The notes under the pieces were generated by a model, which worked only from the letters and a program-made list of their open reading frames with translations, was not told the origin of the DNA and searched no databases. From assembly GCA_903888815.1 (NCBI GenBank), contig CAISVC010000222.1, positions 1 to 8,231 on the forward strand: a stretch of DNA of 8,231 nucleotides. Direction: 5' to 3'. How positions within the stretch are numbered: position 1 is the stretch's first letter; each line of letters starts with the position of its first letter. Positions 1 through 6,378 of this stretch are shown here, piece after piece. This DNA is from an uncultured Fibrobacterota bacterium. GTDB lineage: Bacteria > Fibrobacterota > Chitinivibrionia > Chitinivibrionales > Chitinispirillaceae. Position numbers and translations under genes: made by a program.

Positions 1-1
1 C

Positions 2-250
2 GTCGCATTCAGACAGGCGCACAAGGCCGTGGGCAAAATCGTCGCGTACTGCATTGAAAACAGGAAGTCGTTTTCGGAGCTTCCGCTTTCGACCTTCGCC
101 TCGTTTCATCCGCTCTTCGGAAAAGATATACGAAGCATTTTCTCCTGGAGCCATGCGCTTGCGCAAAGAGAAATCGAAGGCGGCACCGGCAGAAGAAGCG
201 TGCTCCGGCAGATCGCCTGCGCGAAAAAAATGCTGGAACGTGCGAAGTGA
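2..250 (+). CDS. argH: Argininosuccinate lyase, C-terminal end (partial)
   Basis: This is the last 82 codons of an open frame that enters from the left edge and stops at TGA 248-250. ArgH cleaves argininosuccinate to arginine and fumarate in the cytoplasm, the last step of arginine synthesis. The visible part matches the ArgH C-terminal region. It has a FRQAHKAVGKIVAYC helix like the family's FR.AH..VG segment, then a SELPLSTFASFHPLF stretch, then a GGTGRRSVLRQIA segment corresponding to the usual GGTAP..V..QI end. The active-site signature and catalytic serine loop lie upstream of the window, so they cannot be checked. A GTG at 29 is an internal valine codon, not a start. The downstream aminotransferase gene begins 14 bases after the stop, so co-transcription is likely. 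The family call rests on recalled motif patterns and is fairly secure. Confidence 0.86.
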   Translation, partial: VAFRQAHKAVGKIVAYCIENRKSFSELPLSTFASFHPLFGKDIRSIFSWSHALAQREIEGGTGRRSVLRQIACAKKMLERAK

Positions 251-255
251 GAGGA
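250..255 (+). promoter_or_regulatory. Ribosome binding site setting the aminotransferase start
   Basis: AGAGGA overlaps the last base of the argH stop codon and sits 9 bases before ATG 265. The in-frame GTG 247 and ATG 256 have no such site at a usable distance. This favours ATG 265 as the start and suggests that ribosomes finishing argH can re-initiate on the next gene. Confidence 0.55.
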
Positions 256-264
256 ATGCGGCTT

Positions 265-1413
265 ATGCGCAAAGAATTTCTGGTGTTCGGCAGCCCCGCC
301 ATCGGTAATGAGGAAATCGACGAGGTGCTCGATACGATACGGTCGGGATGGCTCGGCACCGGCCCGAAAACCATGCGGTTCGAACAGGAGTTCGCCGAAT
401 ACCTTAATGTCAAGCACTGCACCGCGGTCAGTTCCTGCACAGCGGCGCTCCACCTTGCCATGCTCGCTGCCGGGATCAGGCCCGGCGACGAGGTCATCGT
501 CCCGGCCATGACCTTCTGCTCCACCGCCAATGCGGTAATCCATGCGGGCGCAAAGCCGGTGTTCGCCGATATTGAGCTGCCGGCCATGACAATCGACCCT
601 TCCGACGCGGAGCGGAAAATCACGCCCAGGACCCGCGCCATCCTCCCGGTGCATTTTCACGGCCGGCCGGCGGACATGGCCGCGCTTCGTTCCCTTGCTG
701 TCAAGCATACACTGGTACTGATCGATGACGCGGCCCATGCGATCGAAACCCGGTACCGGGGAAAAACAATGGGCAATCTGGGCGACATCACCTGTTTCAG
801 CTTCTATGTCACGAAGAACATGACCACCGTCGAGGGCGGCATGGTGACGACCGGCCGCGGGGAGTGGGCCGACCGCATTAAAATTCTCGCCCTGCACGGC
901 ATGAGCAAGGACGCATGGGCGCGCTTCTCCGATAAAGGATATAAGCATTATCAGGTCGTCGCCGCAGGATTTAAATACAATATGACCGATCTTCAGGCGT
1001 CGTTCGGCCTCCACCAGCTGCACCGGCTCGAACAGAACCTTGCACGCCGCGAAGCGATCTGGAAAACCTATACCGAAGCTTTTAAGGGGCTGCCGCTCCT
1101 GCTGCCGCCCGACCCTGCGCCGGACACGCGGCACGCGCGACACCTCTATGCCGTCCGGGTGACGCCGGAGTCGCCTCTTGACAGAGACGATCTCATGGAC
1201 GGGCTCTATAAAAGAAATATCGGCACCGGCGTACATTACACCGCGCTTCATTTGCACCAATACTACCGGGAAAGCTTCGGTTATAACAAGGGCGATTTCC
1301 CGAACGCCGAAGCGGTCGGCGCGACCACGCTCTCGCTCCCGCTTTCCGCGAAATTGACCGACGGGGATGTGCAGGACGTGATTGATGCCGTAAAAGCATG
1401 TCTTGCGCACTAG
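265..1413 (+). CDS. DegT/DnrJ/EryC1/StrS family PLP-dependent sugar aminotransferase
   Basis: This 382-residue protein has the usual length for the family, which transfers an amino group, usually from glutamate, to a keto group on a nucleotide-linked sugar. It supplies amino sugars for surface polysaccharide, LPS or secondary metabolites. Visible marks in order are the N-terminal FLVFGSPAIG and SGWLGTGPK segments, the cofactor-phosphate region TAVSSCTAALHL (about residues 53-64), PGDEVIVPAMTF, the acidic pair in IDDAAHA (D154, D155) that contacts the pyridine nitrogen, and SFYVTKNMTTVEGGM, where K184 is the expected Schiff-base lysine. The C-terminal GTGVHYTALHLHQYY and LPLSAKLTD segments also fit. 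All key residues appear intact. The start at ATG 265 is chosen because AGAGGA lies 9 bases upstream; GTG 247 and ATG 256 are alternatives. It follows argH by 14 bases, which says nothing clear about substrate. The exact sugar is not determinable from sequence alone. Confidence 0.9.
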   Translation: MRKEFLVFGSPAIGNEEIDEVLDTIRSGWLGTGPKTMRFEQEFAEYLNVKHCTAVSSCTAALHLAMLAAGIRPGDEVIVPAMTFCSTANAVIHAGAKPVFADIELPAMTIDPSDAERKITPRTRAILPVHFHGRPADMAALRSLAVKHTLVLIDDAAHAIETRYRGKTMGNLGDITCFSFYVTKNMTTVEGGMVTTGRGEWADRIKILALHGMSKDAWARFSDKGYKHYQVVAAGFKYNMTDLQASFGLHQLHRLEQNLARREAIWKTYTEAFKGLPLLLPPDPAPDTRHARHLYAVRVTPESPLDRDDLMDGLYKRNIGTGVHYTALHLHQYYRESFGYNKGDFPNAEAVGATTLSLPLSAKLTDGDVQDVIDAVKACLAH

Positions 1414-1415
1414 CG

Positions 1416-1454
1416 CCGGCGGGTTGACTTGTCATTGCCGGAACATTATTTTTT
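1416..1454 (+). terminator. Possible Rho-independent terminator after the aminotransferase gene
   Basis: CCGGC (1416-1420) can pair with GCCGG (1437-1441), and inside it TGAC (1425-1428) can pair with GTCA (1431-1434). Four bases later comes a T-rich tract ending in six T (1449-1454). The stem is short and interrupted and the loop between TGAC and GTCA is only two bases, so the fold is weak. The same bases also read as a promoter and as an operator-like dyad, so the terminator reading is only one option. Confidence 0.3.
1424..1452 (+). promoter_or_regulatory. Candidate sigma70-type promoter for the OmpA lipoprotein
   Basis: TTGACT (1424-1429) matches the -35 consensus at 5 of 6 positions. 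It is followed after 17 bases by TATTTT (1447-1452), a 4 of 6 match to the -10 consensus. Transcription would begin near 1459, leaving a leader of about 30 bases before ATG 1488. A monocistronic outer-membrane lipoprotein gene needs its own promoter, and this is the best match in the 74-base gap. Confidence 0.4.
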
Positions 1455-1464
1455 CCTGACGTCA
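1425..1464. promoter_or_regulatory. Pair of TGAC/GTCA dyads, possible operator
   Basis: TGAC-TT-GTCA lies at 1425-1434 and the perfect palindrome TGACGTCA lies at 1457-1464. Their centres are 31 bases apart, close to three helical turns. The first overlaps the candidate -35 box and the second covers the expected transcription start. The arrangement would suit a dimeric repressor binding one face of the DNA, but no regulator is identified and chance cannot be excluded. Confidence 0.3.
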
Positions 1465-1487
1465 CATCAAACAATACAGGAGGTCGT

Positions 1488-2150
1488 ATGAAAAAGTTAT
1501 TGATGGTGCTGGTGATGGTGCTGGTTGCGCAGCTCAGCTGTTCGTCCTGGAACCGGGCCATGACCGGCGGCGTGATCGGCGCAGGAGCGGGCGGGGTGAT
1601 CGGCGGAGTGATCGGCCACCAGCTGGGCAATACCGCTGCAGGCGCAATCATCGGCGCGGCAATCGGCGGCACGGCGGGTGCGATGATCGGCCACTACATG
1701 GACAAGCAGGCTGCGGAGATCCAGCGCGATATCAAGGACGCCAAGGTCGAGCGTGTCGGCGAAGGCATCAAAATCACTTTTAATTCCGGAATTTTATTCG
1801 ATATCGGCTCCGACCAGCTCAAACCCGTGGCCGAACAGAACGCCGAGCAGCTCGCAAAAATTCTTAATAAATACGAAGAAACCAACATCCTTATCGAGGG
1901 CCACACCGATTCGACGGGCAGCCGGGAGACAAACATGACCCTTTCGGATAAACGTGCCGCATCGGTTTCGCGTTCCCTGAAGACACAGGGCGTTGCCGGC
2001 AAGCGGATAACCACTGCGGGTTACGGCCCGGATCAGCCGGTCGCTGACAACAGCACGGTCGACGGGCGCGCCTCAAACCGCCGCGTCGAAGTGGCGATAT
2101 TCGCCAACGATAAGCTGAAAAAAGCCGCGCAGGAGAACAAACAGCTCTAG
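1488..2150 (+). CDS. OmpA-family lipoprotein with glycine zipper (YiaD-like)
   Basis: This 220-residue envelope protein has three parts. Residues 1-18 form a lipoprotein-type signal ending in AQLSC, with C18 the likely lipidated cysteine. The lipobox is slightly unusual, with Gln at -3 and Leu at -2. Residues about 27-69 are a glycine-rich zipper with repeated GxxxG spacing, as in YiaD and SlyB-type proteins. Residues about 92-205 are an OmpA C-terminal domain that binds peptidoglycan. It shows the NSGILFDIGSDQLKP strand, EGHTDSTGSR with D141, LSDKRA with R156, and a closing NRRVEV. D141 and R156 are the residues expected to grip diaminopimelate. The start is secure because a strong AGGAGGT lies at 1478-1484. 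It probably tethers the outer membrane to the cell wall. It is convergent with the pseudouridine synthase gene, with only 16 bases between the stops and no clear terminator there. Confidence 0.92.
   Translation: MKKLLMVLVMVLVAQLSCSSWNRAMTGGVIGAGAGGVIGGVIGHQLGNTAAGAIIGAAIGGTAGAMIGHYMDKQAAEIQRDIKDAKVERVGEGIKITFNSGILFDIGSDQLKPVAEQNAEQLAKILNKYEETNILIEGHTDSTGSRETNMTLSDKRAASVSRSLKTQGVAGKRITTAGYGPDQPVADNSTVDGRASNRRVEVAIFANDKLKKAAQENKQL
1501..1524 (+). repeat. 12-bp tandem duplication inside a signal peptide
   Basis: TGATGGTGCTGG occurs twice back to back (1501-1512 and 1513-1524). The unit is four codons, so the frame is kept. It encodes the repeated hydrophobic M-V-L pattern in the h-region of the OmpA lipoprotein signal. 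Confidence 0.75.
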
Positions 2151-2166
2151 CGGTTATAAAAACACT

Positions 2167-3099
2167 TTAAACTCTCTTCAATTTTTCAATTAATTCTTTC
2201 ATATCGGAAGGCATTTCTGCTTCCATGCGGCACTCATTTTTCGTATGCGGATGGGTAAATGTCAGCGATGCGCAGTGAAGTGCGTGGCGCCGGAATAAGC
2301 CGGCTGGGGCCGTCTGCAAAGGATTTTCACGCCAGGCCAGATACTCCTTCTCACTCAATCCGTAGAGCATATCTCCGACAACGGGCGAACCGACGGCGGC
2401 CAGGTGTATCCTGATCTGATGGGTCCTGCCGGTGAGCGGCTCCACGGTCACGAGCGCGTATGACCGCCCCACCGGCCGGCTCGCGACGATGCGCGTCCTT
2501 GCGCTTTTCCCGGCCGGGTCAACACTATGCTTATAGGAAATCGCGGAGCCTGCCGGTCTGCCGATACGATAATCGATCTCCTGCACCGCCGGAACGCCAT
2601 GCACCACCGCCTGATACACTTTCTGCACCGTACCTGCTGCGAATTCCCCTGCAAGCGTCGCCCCGACTCCGGCATTTTTCGCCACACAGACGACACCCGA
2701 CGTGCCGCGGTCAAGACGGTGCACGGTATGCGCCAGATGATACGGCGGAACATGCACGTACCTGAGTTGATAAATAAGATTATTGCGGAACGATCTCCCG
2801 GCCCTGTGCACGAGCAGGTTCCCCGGCTTGTCGATGCCGAGCAGCCATTCGTCTTCGTACACAATGCGGTACGAAAGGTCTGCCGCAGGCTCTTCAAACT
2901 CTCCGGCGTCGTAGGAAACGGTATCCCCGGCAGCAACCGTATCGTCGGTTTCCGCGATTTGTCCGTTGCAGGCAACTTTCCCCTCAGCGACACGTGCACG
3001 CCACCCTTCGCGGTCCAGGTAGGTGAAACGGCCCGCAAGATAATCGATGAGTCCTGCAGCCTTCCGGAATTCGGGAGGAACGACCGAAGTAAAAATCAT
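2167..3099 (-). CDS. RluA-family 23S rRNA/tRNA pseudouridine synthase
   Basis: This 310-residue cytoplasmic enzyme would convert a uridine in 23S rRNA or tRNA to pseudouridine. An S4-like RNA-binding region spans about residues 15-65 and includes RVAEGKVACNGQ. The catalytic domain follows, with IDKPGNLLVH (89-98), the RluA signature HRLDRGTSGV (127-136) with D130 as the catalytic aspartate, and GRTHQIRIHLA (224-234). All core motifs are intact and the length is normal for the RluC/RluD group. The sequence does not tell which uridine is modified. Its ATG (3099-3097) overlaps the TGA of the upstream response regulator gene in a 4-bp ATGA junction, so translation is probably coupled. No strong Shine-Dalgarno is seen, which fits coupling. 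It ends 16 bases from the convergent OmpA lipoprotein gene. Confidence 0.92.
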   Translation of the reverse strand: MIFTSVVPPEFRKAAGLIDYLAGRFTYLDREGWRARVAEGKVACNGQIAETDDTVAAGDTVSYDAGEFEEPAADLSYRIVYEDEWLLGIDKPGNLLVHRAGRSFRNNLIYQLRYVHVPPYHLAHTVHRLDRGTSGVVCVAKNAGVGATLAGEFAAGTVQKVYQAVVHGVPAVQEIDYRIGRPAGSAISYKHSVDPAGKSARTRIVASRPVGRSYALVTVEPLTGRTHQIRIHLAAVGSPVVGDMLYGLSEKEYLAWRENPLQTAPAGLFRRHALHCASLTFTHPHTKNECRMEAEMPSDMKELIEKLKRV

Positions 3100-4046
3100 A
3101 TCTCGTTTATGTAAAGAGGCTTGTACCCGTAGAATGCCTTCTCGTTATAGTTGATGATAATAATCTCGGTGCGTTTTCCCTGATGGACATTGATAATCAG
3201 ACGGTCGATATACCGCCGGGCGATAAAAAGACCCCGGCCGTGCACGTCGCTGATGCCGAGCGGCAGCCCGTTTTCATCGCGGCGTATCTGCCGGTTCATC
3301 CAGTACAGCACGTCGTTTTTTTTCAACCGGCCGCCTTCATCGCAGACTGAAATGCCGTATTTTTCCCGGTCACGGACCACGGTGGCGACGATTGCCTTGT
3401 CATCAGGCAATTCGCAGTCAAGGTCCCACTGATCTTTCCGCTCCGGAGATTCCTGGCGCACCCCGTAAAAGATGGCATTGGTGAGAAGCTCGACAACGGC
3501 CACTTCCAGATACTTTGCCCGTTTGCGGTCGCCGATAAAGTCGGTGATCTCACGGGCATGGCGGTCAAGAAACCGCGCATTGTTGATGACGAACCGGGTC
3601 TGCTCGGCACCCGGTTCGAAATAGTGGCCTAACCCGAAGATATCGTTTGAAAGAAGGTTGCGGATCGCCGCCGATAATTCGTTGAAATTGAAGGGGGCGG
3701 TCTTCACGAAAATGTTGCCGATATCGTGCTTGAGCGCGAGATCGAGATAATCTTCAACATTATAGGCGGTGATGAGCACCCGCTTCACCGAAGGGAACCG
3801 TTCCCTCACCCGGTTAAGAAGGTCGAAGCCTCTCATCCCCGGCATGTTGATGTCAGAAAGTATGAGGTCGAACGGCTGCTGTGCGAGCATCGATAATGCC
3901 TCGAACCCATTGGCCGCATTCGCAACCGCATAATGTTCCACGTCGCGCAGATAGTCGGCAATCATCTGCCGCATTTCGGTTTCATCGTCGACAACCAGGA
4001 TTCTGGCCGCTTCATCGCTCCTTGCACCGCTTCCCATAGTTTCCAT
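3096..4046 (-). CDS. Response regulator with C-terminal anti-sigma-factor-like HATPase domain
   Basis: Counting from ATG 4046 the protein has 316 residues. Residues about 15-133 are a receiver (REC) domain, with acidic pair D20/D21 in LVVDDE, phosphoacceptor D65 in LILSDINMPGM, T93 in LITAY and K115 in IFVKTAPF, so it should accept a phosphoryl group from a histidine kinase. Residues about 165-300 form a GHKL ATPase domain of the RsbW/SpoIIAB kind. AVVELLTNAIFYG carries E186 and N190 (N box), SVCDEGG carries D236 and G238 (G1 box) and HGRGLFIARRYIDRL carries G270/G272 (G2 box). No HisKA dimerisation or DNA-binding domain is present. The likely output is therefore phosphorylation or binding of a STAS protein or sigma factor. 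It heads a two-gene unit with the pseudouridine synthase. The start is uncertain: TTG 4061, ATG 4046 and ATG 4037 are all possible and none has a good ribosome site. Confidence 0.88.
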   Translation of the reverse strand: METMGSGARSDEAARILVVDDETEMRQMIADYLRDVEHYAVANAANGFEALSMLAQQPFDLILSDINMPGMRGFDLLNRVRERFPSVKRVLITAYNVEDYLDLALKHDIGNIFVKTAPFNFNELSAAIRNLLSNDIFGLGHYFEPGAEQTRFVINNARFLDRHAREITDFIGDRKRAKYLEVAVVELLTNAIFYGVRQESPERKDQWDLDCELPDDKAIVATVVRDREKYGISVCDEGGRLKKNDVLYWMNRQIRRDENGLPLGISDVHGRGLFIARRYIDRLIINVHQGKRTEIIIINYNEKAFYGYKPLYINEI

Positions 4047-4050
4047 TATA
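4045..4050 (-). promoter_or_regulatory. Perfect -10 hexamer for the response regulator operon
   Basis: The minus strand reads TATAAT at 4050-4045. No -35 match and no TG extension is present at a standard distance. If used, transcription would start about 7 bases downstream, near 4038. That excludes TTG 4061 and ATG 4046 as starts and would make ATG 4037 the first codon of a nearly leaderless message. Confidence 0.3.
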
Positions 4051-4093
4051 TAGTTTTTCAAGTCATTATGGTACTGCGTTGAAAATAAATATC

Positions 4094-6292
4094 ATGCGTG
4101 CTGCTACGTTTCTCGAACGCAACTTTCCCGCCATGTTCCACTGGTCCCGCATGCCCGGCCTCGTAAGCTGGGCCGCCGTGGCTGCCGGAACAATGCTGGC
4201 CTTTCAAATTCCCTTTCGGACGTGTACCGGACTCAGCCACCATGCCATGGCAGCCCCCTGGCTTATATTTCCGGCAATAGCGCTTCTTCTGGCTGCCGGG
4301 ATCGTCCTGAGGCCGCCGATTATCCGTTTTTCCGCCTTCTTTTTTTTCGCTGTTTTCCTGTGCGTTCTCCACCGGGCGCACCAGACCGATGTCTTCGTTT
4401 TTCTCCGCGAAAACATGAATCCTCCGCAGCCGGTATCCCTGACGGGAAAAGTGGCATCAGCACCGCTCCCCCACTACGAAAACTTTCACTTCCTTCTGAA
4501 AATCGACTCGGCAGACGACATTCCTTCGAAGCTGATCCGGGGAAAAACAATCAACTGCGTCTGCCCTTTTGAACCGCCTCAGTACGGGAGGGTAGCGGTA
4601 CACGGCGTTTTCAATCCTCCCCGGCCGCGGAGAAACCCCTTTGAGTATGACGAATTCACGGCCATGATGGCACAAGGGGTATGGGGGACATTCACCGCCG
4701 CCTCGTGCAAGGTCGTTGCCGCTCACCTGTCGCTCTTGGAACAGCTCTCCGCCGCTTTCCGCGATGTTACGATTGCCGCGTTGCGAAAAATCGCGGACTT
4801 CGACAACCGTGCGCTCTTACAGGCTTCGTTTCTGGGCGACACCGAGTTCCTTTCCCCTTATATCAAGGATATCTTCCGTAAATCCGGCATCTACCATCTG
4901 ATCGCCATTTCCGGACTCAATACCGCCATGCTTGCCGCCGCACTTTATTTTTTCCTCCGGCTTTTTCCCCTCGGCAGAACCGCCACTCATCTGATCTGCA
5001 TAGGAGCGCTCTGGGCCTATTTGCCATTCGTCGGTTTTATTCCGTCGCTCTTCAGGGCGACGATCATGACCACCTGCGTTATTGCCGCGACCCTTTTTGA
5101 AAAAAAGAATTATGCCCTGCACACGCTGGGGCTTGCCGGAACATTCTGGTTCATCGTATCGCCCGAAAGCCTCTTTGAACCCGGGTATCAGCTCTCGTTT
5201 GCCGCCACGGCCGGTATTCTTACGCTCTTCCCGGTTCTTTACCAATGTACGCCCAGGCCCGGCAATCGTTTCCTCCGGCCAATCGTCTTGTTTCTGTTTT
5301 CGTCATTCTATATTTCACTCGCAAGTTTCCTGACCACTGCGCCGATTCTTCTTTACCATTTCGGCACCGTCTCCTACTTCGGCCTTATTGCCAACCTTGT
5401 TGCCGTGGCCGCCATGACCGTCAGCATGTGGGCTTTTTTTGCCGGTCTTTTTTTCCAGATGGTGCTGCCGTTTCTGGCGGCTGTCCCGCTGTGGGTTTCT
5501 GAACGTTTCCTCGATATCGTAGTCGGGATGGGAAAACTGTCAAGCCTTTTTTCATGGAGCCGGGTAGCGTATCCTGTCCCCGCACCTGAAATTATCCTGC
5601 TTTTCGCGCTTTTTCTCGTCGGCCTCACGGCGGTGCGTCGCGAACGCTTGAAATCATATCTCCTCGTGAGTGTCATTGCCACCGCATTCTTTGCGCCCGC
5701 CGATGTTCTCATCCATCACTTATCGCGACAACTGGAGGCTGTTCGTTTTGCAATCCCTAAAACCGCTCTCGTGGGCATCAAATGGCCCCACAATCGCAAC
5801 AGCGTCTGGCTTGTCACCACAAACCCCTCTCGCTCGCTGCCGTGGCTTATCGGGCAATATGCTGTCCCGTGGGCGCGGCATGCCGGCAACAACCGATTCG
5901 ATGTGCTGCTTGTTCCGGAACACTCCGGCGCCGATACGGCTGCGTCGCTTCCGGAGCTCGCCGCCGCGCGCTTCCTCACCTTCCCTGTTATCGGTCAAAA
6001 CCGGAAAACCTTTGGCATGCAATCTTTTATAACCGAAGAAAACGCGATGCCGCCAGATTCTCTCTTGTCATTATTCACTCCCTGCTATCGCTGCACCTGC
6101 GCCATTATCAGTCACGCCTCAGGTATCGGGGTCAGGATCGTTGCGCCAGGCTTCGATACCACGCTGCTTTTAGACGCACAAAAACCCTCTGCACGGCGGA
6201 GGGCCGCTGACCGGGAAGAAACGCGGAGCGCCCTTGTCATGACACCGGGTAAAACCTGCACCGTGGTACCACCCGATCATCCGGTACGATAA
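4094..6292 (+). CDS. comEC: ComEC/Rec2-family DNA internalisation channel with degenerate C-terminal domain
   Basis: This 732-residue polytopic inner-membrane protein is expected to carry single-stranded DNA into the cytoplasm during transformation. The N-terminal part has three hydrophobic segments (about residues 23-40, 54-72 and 78-93). A periplasmic OB-like region (DUF4131 type, about 113-208) follows, with NPFEYDEFTAMMAQGVWGTF near its end. The Competence core starts about residue 240. It has LLQASFLGDTEFL, then FRKSGIYHLIAISGLN with H268, then PSLFRATIM with R321 and PESLFEPGYQLSFAATAGI (about 357-375). More membrane segments run to about residue 535. The tail from about 555 lies where ComEC proteins usually carry a metallo-beta-lactamase-like domain, but no HxHxDH motif exists; LLVPEHSGADTAASL (605-619) appears to replace it. 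ATG 4094 is preferred; TTG 4079 and ATG 4133 are alternatives and none has a clear ribosome site. It is divergent from the response regulator. Confidence 0.9.
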   Translation: MRAATFLERNFPAMFHWSRMPGLVSWAAVAAGTMLAFQIPFRTCTGLSHHAMAAPWLIFPAIALLLAAGIVLRPPIIRFSAFFFFAVFLCVLHRAHQTDVFVFLRENMNPPQPVSLTGKVASAPLPHYENFHFLLKIDSADDIPSKLIRGKTINCVCPFEPPQYGRVAVHGVFNPPRPRRNPFEYDEFTAMMAQGVWGTFTAASCKVVAAHLSLLEQLSAAFRDVTIAALRKIADFDNRALLQASFLGDTEFLSPYIKDIFRKSGIYHLIAISGLNTAMLAAALYFFLRLFPLGRTATHLICIGALWAYLPFVGFIPSLFRATIMTTCVIAATLFEKKNYALHTLGLAGTFWFIVSPESLFEPGYQLSFAATAGILTLFPVLYQCTPRPGNRFLRPIVLFLFSSFYISLASFLTTAPILLYHFGTVSYFGLIANLVAVAAMTVSMWAFFAGLFFQMVLPFLAAVPLWVSERFLDIVVGMGKLSSLFSWSRVAYPVPAPEIILLFALFLVGLTAVRRERLKSYLLVSVIATAFFAPADVLIHHLSRQLEAVRFAIPKTALVGIKWPHNRNSVWLVTTNPSRSLPWLIGQYAVPWARHAGNNRFDVLLVPEHSGADTAASLPELAAARFLTFPVIGQNRKTFGMQSFITEENAMPPDSLLSLFTPCYRCTCAIISHASGIGVRIVAPGFDTTLLLDAQKPSARRRAADREETRSALVMTPGKTCTVVPPDHPVR

Positions 6293-6304
6293 GCAAGAAT
6301 GCTC

Positions 6305-6331
6305 TTGCCTGCAAAGATACATTTATATACT
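6305..6331 (+). promoter_or_regulatory. Weak candidate promoter for the STAS gene
   Basis: TATACT (6326-6331) matches the -10 consensus at 5 of 6 positions and lies in an AT-rich patch after comEC. The best -35 is TTGCCT (6305-6310), at a short 15-base spacing. A start near 6338 would leave only about 5 bases before ATG 6343 but about 40 before ATG 6379, which supports the latter start. Confidence 0.3.
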
Positions 6332-6378
6332 TTTTAATAGTTATGAAAACAATAGCTGGAAAAGATCGGAAACGAAAA

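Noticed and set aside
106..1410. A 434-codon open frame on the minus strand opposite argH and the aminotransferase.
   Set aside because: It mirrors a strongly supported PLP aminotransferase in GC-rich DNA, its protein has no recognisable domain, and its composition is rich in Arg/His/Gly as expected for an antisense shadow.
2151..2166. The gap between the convergent OmpA lipoprotein and pseudouridine synthase genes, checked for a bidirectional terminator.
   Set aside because: It is only 16 AT-rich bases and I found no inverted repeat there.
2527..3114. A 195-codon plus-strand frame opposite the pseudouridine synthase.
   Set aside because: It lies wholly over a gene with intact RluA motifs and shows no domain of its own.
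3314..3324. A run of eight A followed by C on the minus strand in the response regulator (reads AAA AAA AAC), resembling a -1 frameshift slippery site.
   Set aside because: The zero frame continues through the complete ATPase G2 box, no obvious downstream stem supports shifting, and a Lys-Lys-Asn stretch explains it.
4340..4347. A run of eight T in comEC, considered as a phase-variation tract.
   Set aside because: It encodes phenylalanines in a membrane segment, where TTT/TTC runs are expected, and a single eight-base tract is weak evidence.
6263..6272. The perfect 10-bp palindrome GTGGTACCAC near the end of comEC.
   Set aside because: It is inside the coding frame, is not followed by a T-run, and has no second copy nearby, so neither a terminator nor an operator call is supported.
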